Source: DASVWH01 sp036389715 (lineage in GTDB: Bacteria; Acidobacteriota; Blastocatellia; Pyrinomonadales; Pyrinomonadaceae). Taken from it: a stretch of DNA of 11,257 nucleotides. The DNA is taken from contig DASVWH010000104.1 in NCBI GenBank assembly GCA_036389715.1, forward strand, positions 1 to 11,257, read 5' to 3'. Both the position numbers and the translations under genes were made by a program. Shown here piece after piece: positions 6,686-11,257 of the stretch (the first letter of the stretch is position 1; each line of letters opens with the position of its first letter). The notes under the pieces are model-generated. The model was not told the DNA's origin, searched no databases, and was given only the letters and a program-made list of their open reading frames with translations.

Positions 6686-6798
6686 GATGATGGCCGGGCC
6701 GGAACAGTCCCGGCTCTCAAGCCTGAAGCGCCCCCAGTTTCAACTCGAATAGTCACACTTTCAGCACATCTTCCTGCTCGCTCGCGCCCTGCTCTGCC

Positions 6799-6828
6799 TT
6801 GTCCCGCGCTTCCTTTGCTTGCTATAGT
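6799..6828 (+). promoter_or_regulatory. Probable sigma-70-type promoter for plsY
   Basis: TTGTCC (6799-6804) and TATAGT (6823-6828) are separated by 18 bp. Transcription would start near 6835, leaving a leader of about 48 nt before the plsY ATG at 6883. The spacing and the 234-bp gap from cinA support a new transcription unit. Confidence 0.6.
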
Positions 6829-6882
6829 CTGTGCCCGGCCCTGATGCAAAGTTTTCTTCCAGAGGGCGCGGAGTCGCCTCAA

Positions 6883-7497
6883 ATGCGAGCCTTGCTGGTT
6901 CTCATCGCCGCGTATCTGCTGGGTTCGATTCCCTTCGGTTATTTAATCGTGCGCGCCAGGGAAGGCGCGGACGTGCGCGAGACGGGCTCGGGCGGTACGG
7001 GAGCGACGAACGTCTCGCGGCGCGCCGGTAAGCTGGCAGGGCTCTCGACGCTGCTGCTCGACGCCGCCAAGGGCACGCTGGCCCTGTTGCTGGCGCGCTG
7101 GCTGGCGACGGCAGATTTCGGGGTCAACGGCTGGGTCGCGCTGGCTGCGATTCTGGCCGTGCTGGGCCATTGCTTTCCGGTCTGGCTGGGCTTTCGGGGA
7201 GGCAAGGGCGTGGCGACGGGCGTCGGAGTCTTTCTCGCGCTCTCGCCGCTGGGGGTGGCGTGCGCGGCTCTTCTCTTCATCCTGGTCGTCGGGGCCACGC
7301 GCTACGTTTCGCTCGGCTCTGTGCTCGCGGCGGCGGTGTTCCCTTTGTTCGTCTGGCTGTCGAGCGTTTACCTGAAGCCGCGGCCGGACTTCGCTCCGTT
7401 GATGGCGGCGGCCCTGGCCTGCGCGGCGATAATCATCCTGATGCATCGCGCCAACATCGGCAGGCTGCTGCGCGGGACGGAGAGCAAGTTTAAGTGA
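6883..7497 (+). CDS. plsY: Acyl-phosphate:glycerol-3-phosphate acyltransferase PlsY
   Basis: This 204-residue integral membrane protein has the usual PlsY length. It moves an acyl group from acyl-phosphate to glycerol-3-phosphate, making lysophosphatidate at the inner membrane. The three active-site motifs are present: GSGGTGATNVSR (35-46), GHCFPVWLGFRGGKG (95-109) and HRANIGRLLRGTE (188-200). Motif 1 has Gly-Thr where many PlsY proteins have Asn-Ile or Asn-Pro. Hydrophobic helices lie between the motifs at about 3-23, 52-74, 84-101, 113-137, 142-160 and 172-187. ATG 6883 was chosen because GGAG (6870-6873) lies 9 nt upstream. Earlier starts at 6799 and 6844 would add unrelated residues, and 6799 falls inside the promoter. 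The next gene, gpsA, makes its glycerol-3-phosphate substrate. Confidence 0.95.
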   Translation: MRALLVLIAAYLLGSIPFGYLIVRAREGADVRETGSGGTGATNVSRRAGKLAGLSTLLLDAAKGTLALLLARWLATADFGVNGWVALAAILAVLGHCFPVWLGFRGGKGVATGVGVFLALSPLGVACAALLFILVVGATRYVSLGSVLAAAVFPLFVWLSSVYLKPRPDFAPLMAAALACAAIIILMHRANIGRLLRGTESKFK

Positions 7498-7517
7498 AAG
7501 GCTAAGCGCAGCATCCG

Positions 7518-7576
7518 CGGGCGATGAAGTGGAGACAGATACTCTGCCGCTCATCGCCCGGCGTCGCGACTTCATC
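7518..7576 (+). promoter_or_regulatory. Two mutually exclusive hairpins upstream of gpsA
   Basis: CGGGCGATGA (7518-7527) can pair perfectly with TCATCGCCCG (7551-7560), closing a 23-nt loop. The overlapping GATGAAGT (7523-7530) can instead pair with ACTTCATC (7569-7576), which ends 11 nt before the gpsA ATG. Both cannot form at once. The layout resembles an attenuator or translation switch, but no T run or leader peptide is seen, so function is unproven. Confidence 0.4.
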
Positions 7577-7587
7577 TTTAACTCTGA

Positions 7588-8589
7588 ATGAGCCGTGTTG
7601 CGATTATCGGTGCGGGTAGCTGGGGGACGGCGCTGGCCATTATTGCGGGCCGGGCCGGGCACAGTGTGCGGCTCTGGTCGCGCAGCGCAGGGGTCGTCGA
7701 AGCCATCAATGGCGGGCGTCGTAACAGCGGCTATCTTCCCGCGCACGAGATACCGCCCGGCGTCGAAGCGACGAATGATTTGAGCGCGGCTCTCTGCGCC
7801 GCAGAGCTTGTGCTGCTGGCCGCACCGTCGCACGTGACGCGGGAGCTACTGGCGCGGATGCTGCCCGGCGCGAGGCCGGAGATGGTCTTCGCCAGCGCGA
7901 CGAAAGGCATCGAGACCGAGACGGGAAAGCGCATCTCCGAAGTTCTCCATGAGGTTATGGGCGTGCGCTTCGAGCCGCGCTTCGTCTGTCTTTCCGGCCC
8001 GTCGTTTGCCGAAGAGGTTGCAGCCGGATACCCGACGGCCGTTGTCGCCGCCAGCCGCAGCGCCGACGACAGCCGCTTCGTTCAGGCGACGCTCAGTTTC
8101 GGGAACCTGCGCCTCTACACGAATAGTGATGTCGCGGGCACGGAGATCGGCGGCGCTGTCAAGAACGTGATGGCGCTGGCGGCCGGGATGGTCTCCGGGC
8201 TCGGACTCGGCACGAACAGCGTCGCGGCGCTGATTACGCGCGGACTGGCGGAGATAGCGCGCTTCGCCCTGGCGCAGGGAGCGCAGCTGGAGACGCTGAT
8301 GGGCCTGGCCGGGATGGGCGACCTGGTCCTGACCTGCACGGGCGGACTCTCGCGCAATCGCTACGTCGGGCAGGAGCTGGGGAAGGGACGCGCACTCGCG
8401 GAGATTGTCGGCGGGATGCGCGAAGTGGCCGAGGGCATCAAGACGACGCTCGCCGTTCACAGGCTGGCCCGCGAGCTAAAGGTCGAGATGCCGATTACAA
8501 ACGAAGTTCACGCCGTGCTGTACGAGGGCAAGAAGGCGCATGAGGCCGCGGCCGCGCTGATGACGAGACCTCTTAGAATGGAGTTCTAA
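7588..8589 (+). CDS. gpsA: Glycerol-3-phosphate dehydrogenase [NAD(P)+]
   Basis: This 333-residue cytoplasmic enzyme reduces dihydroxyacetone phosphate to sn-glycerol-3-phosphate for phospholipid synthesis. The Rossmann loop GAGSWGTA is at 8-15. Family blocks follow: ATKGIE with Lys106, LSGPSFAEEVAAGYPT (135-150), GGAVKNVMALAAG with catalytic Lys192, GMGDLVLTCTGG (242-253) and SRNRYVG (255-261). MPITNEVHAVLYEGK (301-315) ends the helical domain, so length and motifs are complete. The ATG at 7588 places the Rossmann strand correctly, but no Shine-Dalgarno is visible upstream. The gap of 90 nt after plsY holds two competing hairpins. Joint placement with plsY puts precursor supply beside the first acyl transfer. 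Confidence 0.97.
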   Translation: MSRVAIIGAGSWGTALAIIAGRAGHSVRLWSRSAGVVEAINGGRRNSGYLPAHEIPPGVEATNDLSAALCAAELVLLAAPSHVTRELLARMLPGARPEMVFASATKGIETETGKRISEVLHEVMGVRFEPRFVCLSGPSFAEEVAAGYPTAVVAASRSADDSRFVQATLSFGNLRLYTNSDVAGTEIGGAVKNVMALAAGMVSGLGLGTNSVAALITRGLAEIARFALAQGAQLETLMGLAGMGDLVLTCTGGLSRNRYVGQELGKGRALAEIVGGMREVAEGIKTTLAVHRLARELKVEMPITNEVHAVLYEGKKAHEAAAALMTRPLRMEF

Positions 8590-8691
8590 TGTCTGGATTC
8601 ACGGCCGGAGAGAGTGTCTGCCGGGCGCTCGCTCTCTCTCTGACGGGTCGGCTCGACGGCGGGCCGGAAATCGCGGAACTGAAAATAAATT

Positions 8692-9165
8692 ATGGCCGCA
8701 GCTAAAGAAGAGAAGGCGCTGGTGACGAACCGCGCGGCTTTCCACGAGTATCACATCTCGGATAAGTACGAGGCGGGCATCGCGCTGACGGGGACTGAAA
8801 TCAAGAGCGTGATGGAGGGGCGCGTCCAGTTGAAAGACTCGTATGTCGCGGTCCGCGATGGCGAGGCGTGGTTGTTTAATGCCCATATTTCGCCTTATTC
8901 TCATGGCAACAGGGAGAACCACGACCCGGTGCGGACGCGCAAGCTGCTCCTGCATCGCCGCGAGATCGCGCAGTTGGAGCAGTCCGCGACCATGCAGGGA
9001 ATGACGCTGGTCGTCACCCGGATTTACTTGAAGAATGGCCGGGCCAAGCTGGAGGTCGGCGTGGCGCGTGGCAAGAAGATGTATGATAAACGCGAAACAG
9101 AGATGCGCCGGACGGTCGAGCGTGAGACGCGCGCTCAGTTGAAAGAGCGCTCCAATCGCCGGTAA
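8692..9165 (+). CDS. smpB: SsrA-binding protein SmpB
   Basis: This 157-residue basic protein binds tmRNA (SsrA) and brings it to stalled ribosomes in trans-translation. Core OB-fold signatures are present: NRAAFHEYHI (13-22), ALTGTEIKSVMEGRVQLKDSYV (31-52, key residues G34, E36, K38), then AWLFNAHISPY and the NRENHDPVRTRKLLLH block (73-88). The C-terminal KKMYDKRETEMRR leads into the basic tail that reads the empty mRNA channel. Length is normal. ATG 8692 is the only fitting start and follows an AT-rich leader with no clear Shine-Dalgarno. The 102-nt gap after gpsA contains a GAGAGAG/CTCTCTC inverted pair near 8608-8640 without a T tract. No tmRNA gene was found in this window. pepA follows after 34 nt. 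Confidence 0.97.
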   Translation: MAAAKEEKALVTNRAAFHEYHISDKYEAGIALTGTEIKSVMEGRVQLKDSYVAVRDGEAWLFNAHISPYSHGNRENHDPVRTRKLLLHRREIAQLEQSATMQGMTLVVTRIYLKNGRAKLEVGVARGKKMYDKRETEMRRTVERETRAQLKERSNRR

Positions 9166-9199
9166 CATGTGCGGATTAAAGATCGGAGAGGAAAAGTTT

Positions 9200-10750
9200 A
9201 TGGAATTACAATCGAGCGCCGGGCGCTATCAGGACCAGGACGTGCAGGCGCTGGCCGTCGCCGTCTTCAAAGACGAAAAGGCCGACGAAGGTCTCTTGAA
9301 AGAGTTGGATGATGCGGCGGGCGGCGTCATCCGCTCGATCCTCGAATCCGAGGAGCTGAAGGGCAAAGAGGGCGAAACCGCCTACGTTCACCTGGCTTCC
9401 GGCGGCGGCGGGCTGCGCGCGCGCAGGCTCCTGCTGGTCGGAGCGGGCGAGCGCGCCGAGTGCGGGGCCGCGCAGGTTTCGCAACTGGCCGGAACGGCCG
9501 TCCGCTTCCTCCGCAGCCGAAACGTCAAGACGGTGGGCTTCATCGTCCGCGCCGAAGGGAACGCGGAAAAGATGGTCGCCGCGGCTGCCGAAGGCGCTTG
9601 CATCGGACTCTTTGAGCCTGACAAGTACCGCACCGTTGACAAGGAAGAGCGCACCATAGAGCGTTTCATCATCATCACCGAAGGCGGGGATGACGACGCC
9701 CTCAAGCGTGCGGCCGAGCGCGGGCGAATCATCGGCGAGGCCGTCAATTTTGCGCGTGACATGTCCAACGAGCCGGGGGCTTCACTGACGCCGACCGATA
9801 TGGCCGACCGTGCGCGGGCGATGGCCACCCAGTTCGGCCTGAGCGTGGACGTGCTCGACGAGGCGCGGATGGAGCAGGAAGGGATGGGGGCGCTGCTCAG
9901 CGTCTCGCGCGGCTCCGAAGAGCCCGCCAAGCTGATTATCTTAAAATACACTCCGCGCGACGCCGCCACGCAGGAGGACGGCGACCTGCTGGCCTTCATC
10001 GGCAAGGGCATCACCTTCGATTCCGGCGGTATCTCGATCAAGCCCGGCGAAAATATGGAGTTGATGAAGTACGACATGTCGGGCGGGGCGACCGTCATCG
10101 CCGCCATGCAGGCCATAGCGCAGTTGAAACCCTCGATCCCCGTCCTCGGCGTCGTCCCCGCTTCCGAGAACCTGCCGTCGGGCCGCGCCACCAAGCCCGG
10201 CGACGTGGTCAGGGCGATGTCCGGCAAGACCATCGAGATCATCAACACGGACGCCGAAGGCCGCCTGATTCTTTCCGACGCCATCTGCTACGCGAAAAAG
10301 CTGGGCGCAAAACGCATTGTTGATATGGCGACGCTGACCGGGGCCGTCTCCATCGCGCTCGGCGACGTGAACACGGCCATTCTCGGAACCGACCAGGCCC
10401 TGATTGACGAAGTCATCGGGGCCGGCAAAGAGGTCGGCGAGAAGTTCTGGCAACTGCCGCTGGACAAAGAGTATACGAGGCAGATCAAGTCCGACATCGC
10501 CGACATCAAAAACGTCGGCGGGCGCAAGGCCGGGACGATTACCGCCGCAGCCTTTCTCAAGGAGTTCGCGGACGGCACGGCCTGGGCGCACCTGGACATC
10601 GCGGGCACGGCCTGGGGCGACGAGGTGAAGCCCTATCGCGCCAAGGGCCCGACAGGGGTTGCCGTGCGCACGCTCGTCAATTTCGTTGACCGCGCCGCGC
10701 GTTCTCAAAACGGCGACCGGCAGCCGGATACCACCCCCGGCGCGAAGTAG
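9200..10750 (+). CDS. pepA: Leucyl aminopeptidase (M17 family, cytosol aminopeptidase)
   Basis: This 516-residue two-zinc aminopeptidase removes N-terminal residues from peptides in the cytoplasm. The metal and active-site set is complete: GKGITFDSGG with Lys269 and Asp274, Lys281, KYDMSGG with Asp292, and the family signature NTDAEGRL (350-357) with Asp351, Glu353 and Arg355. The less conserved N-terminal domain (about 1-170) precedes it. ATG 9200 was chosen because GGAGAGG (9185-9191) lies 8 nt upstream. ATG 9167 would add 11 residues and has no ribosome-binding site. The C-terminus carries an extra hydrophilic tail (RSQNGDRQPDTTPGAK). With smpB 34 nt upstream, the two may be co-transcribed, joining rescue of stalled translation to peptide turnover. 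That link is inference. PepA of E. coli also binds DNA; nothing here tests this. Confidence 0.95.
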   Translation: MELQSSAGRYQDQDVQALAVAVFKDEKADEGLLKELDDAAGGVIRSILESEELKGKEGETAYVHLASGGGGLRARRLLLVGAGERAECGAAQVSQLAGTAVRFLRSRNVKTVGFIVRAEGNAEKMVAAAAEGACIGLFEPDKYRTVDKEERTIERFIIITEGGDDDALKRAAERGRIIGEAVNFARDMSNEPGASLTPTDMADRARAMATQFGLSVDVLDEARMEQEGMGALLSVSRGSEEPAKLIILKYTPRDAATQEDGDLLAFIGKGITFDSGGISIKPGENMELMKYDMSGGATVIAAMQAIAQLKPSIPVLGVVPASENLPSGRATKPGDVVRAMSGKTIEIINTDAEGRLILSDAICYAKKLGAKRIVDMATLTGAVSIALGDVNTAILGTDQALIDEVIGAGKEVGEKFWQLPLDKEYTRQIKSDIADIKNVGGRKAGTITAAAFLKEFADGTAWAHLDIAGTAWGDEVKPYRAKGPTGVAVRTLVNFVDRAARSQNGDRQPDTTPGAK

Positions 10751-10776
10751 AGCCCGCGCCCGAGCCCTATCATCAA

Positions 10777-10824
10777 GAGCGGCAGGCACTTACCTAGTGG
10801 CAAGTGCCTGCCGCTCCCGGTTTT
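10777..10824 (+). terminator. Intrinsic terminator after pepA
   Basis: GAGCGGCAGGCACTT (10777-10791) and its exact reverse complement (10802-10816) form a 15-bp GC-rich stem with a 10-nt loop, followed by CCGG and TTTT (10821-10824). It begins 26 nt after the pepA stop. The T run is short and displaced by four bases, but the stem is strong. Confidence 0.75.
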
Positions 10825-10859
10825 GGTAACCCCTTGCGCGCCTCCCGGGAGCGGCCCCT

Positions 10860-10901
10860 GTGTCTACAATTGTGGACAGTAGTGTTCACAATTGTAGACA
10901 C
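10860..10901. promoter_or_regulatory. Paired inverted operators, BlaI/MecI/CopY-like
   Basis: Site 1 is TGTCTACAATTGTGGACA (10861-10878). Site 2 (10883-10900), read on the other strand, is TGTCTACAATTGTGAACA, 17 of 18 identical. Each is itself a near-palindrome centred on ACAATTGT, and the centres are 22 bp apart, about two helical turns. The outer 15 bases of the whole block (10860-10874 and 10887-10901) are perfect reverse complements. TACA-N2-TGTA is the half-site pattern of BlaI/MecI and CopY repressors; each site here reads TACA-N2-TGTG. A weak promoter (TTGTGG 10870-10875, TGTAGA 10893-10898, 17-bp spacer) would lie inside the operators. No repressor gene is in the window. As RNA the block would also fold into a 15-bp hairpin. 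Confidence 0.6.
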
Positions 10902-10926
10902 ATTTGGAGACGAAAAGGGGCCGGAA

Positions 10927-10992
10927 ATGGGCTGGCCCGCGAAATCCCCAGTCTTTTCGCCCTCGACCTTGCTGGCATGCTCTTTGCTTTAG
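10927..10992 (+). CDS. Possible 21-residue small ORF or leader peptide
   Basis: ATG 10927 opens 21 codons ending at TAG 10990-10992 (MGWPAKSPVFSPSTLLACSLL). A good ribosome-binding site, AAAGGGG (10914-10920), lies 6 nt upstream. The ORF begins 26 nt after the paired operators, where their target gene would be expected. It could be a small membrane-seeking peptide, a leader peptide, or the remaining head of a decayed gene. I recognise no family, and an ORF this short occurs easily by chance. Confidence 0.2.
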   Translation: MGWPAKSPVFSPSTLLACSLL

Positions 10993-11001
10993 GATGCGGA
11001 A

Positions 11002-11083
11002 GCCAAGGGAGAGGTCACCACTATAAATTTGTCCTCGCCCCTCCTCGGTGAATAGCCGGGGCAGCAAGTATCGCTCCCTTGGC
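11002..11083. other. 82-nt element closed by a 10-bp stem, possible structured RNA
   Basis: GCCAAGGGAG (11002-11011) and CTCCCTTGGC (11074-11083) are perfect reverse complements. Inside, GCCCC (11037-11041) can pair with GGGGC (11058-11062). The size is tRNA-like, but no T-loop or anticodon arm fits on either strand. The element lies in a region with no large gene. It may be a small RNA, a leader element or a chance dyad. Confidence 0.3.
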
Positions 11084-11150
11084 ATTTGATTGGCCTTTAC
11101 CACTTCAAATCAATCCTCACTAGCACTCTTTATTCTTGATTATTCAATTC

Positions 11151-11190
11151 TCGTCTTGCCTGAAACTCGATTGAGCTTCAGGCAAGACGA
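11151..11190. terminator. 14-bp perfect hairpin, possible terminator or attenuator
   Basis: TCGTCTTGCCTGAA (11151-11164) pairs exactly with 11177-11190 around a 12-nt loop that itself holds CTC/GAG (11166-11168, 11173-11175). No clear T run follows on either strand. It lies 17 bp upstream of a TATAGT box, so it may isolate the next transcription unit from upstream reading. Confidence 0.45.
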
Positions 11191-11207
11191 ATTTGCCTGT
11201 CTCGTGT

Positions 11208-11213
11208 TATAGT
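11208..11213 (+). promoter_or_regulatory. Candidate -10 box reading out of the window
   Basis: TATAGT within GTGTTATAGTATGG matches the -10 box proposed for plsY. I see no good -35 at normal spacing. GGGTC/GACCC (11216-11220 with 11229-11233) could form a small 5' leader hairpin. The gene it would serve begins beyond base 11257. Confidence 0.4.
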
Positions 11214-11257
11214 ATGGGTCTCAAGGGCGACCCTCCCTGCCCACGCACGCAGAGATA

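Noticed and set aside
8607..8641. Terminator between gpsA and smpB
   Set aside because: The GAGAGAG/CTCTCTC pairing is low in complexity, can slip and has no T tract.
9167..9199. ATG 9167 as pepA start
   Set aside because: No ribosome-binding site precedes it, while ATG 9200 follows GGAGAGG by 8 nt.
10860..10901. Transposon terminal inverted repeats
   Set aside because: The arms are only 12 bp apart, with no transposase and no target duplication.
10804..10992. 62-codon ORF across the terminator and operator block
   Set aside because: Its first half reads through a terminator arm and palindromic operators, with no domain. Only the last 21 codons have a plausible start.
11002..11083. tRNA gene
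   Set aside because: The closing stem is 10 bp, and no T-loop, D-loop or anticodon arm can be placed on either strand.

Overview
The window looks like ordinary chromosome from a GC-rich bacterium, with intergenic DNA that is richer in signals than the genes. Acidobacteriota (Blastocatellia-like) is my best guess. The basis is GC-rich coding DNA, the wording of conserved proteins (GSELLTP..TDTN in CinA, GSGGTGATN in PlsY), a transmembrane Hanks-type kinase beside cinA-plsY-gpsA, and heptamer arrays between genes. This placement is inference. All convincing genes lie on the + strand.

Left part (1-3386). A 5'-truncated M28 peptidase of the glutaminyl-cyclase-like type comes first, then a single-domain universal stress protein. 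Next is a 115-bp heptamer array whose two halves form a 30-bp perfect inverted repeat. A compact operon follows: a small cupin, a beta-decarboxylating dehydrogenase of the LeuB/isocitrate family, and a membrane-anchored TPR-like protein. They are joined by ATGA stop/start overlaps or nearly so. A strong hairpin (3413-3484) probably ends this unit.

Middle (3580-6608). A receptor-like Ser/Thr kinase (kinase, zinc ribbon, one membrane span, discoidin-like outer domain) runs by an ATGA overlap into cinA.

Right part (6609-10750). After a gap with a good promoter come plsY and gpsA (phospholipid precursor synthesis), smpB (ribosome rescue) and pepA (leucyl aminopeptidase). A 15-bp-stem terminator closes this run at 10777-10824.

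Tail (10751-11257). No convincing large gene is present. It holds two near-identical 18-bp operators of the TACA-N2-TGT(A/G) type (BlaI/MecI/CopY-like) 22 bp apart in opposite orientation, a 21-codon ORF with a good ribosome-binding site, an 82-nt element closed by a 10-bp stem, a 14-bp hairpin and a possible promoter pointing out of the window.

No new defence or biosynthetic system is evident. The best leads are the operator pair without a visible target, the discoidin receptor kinase, and the heptamer array.
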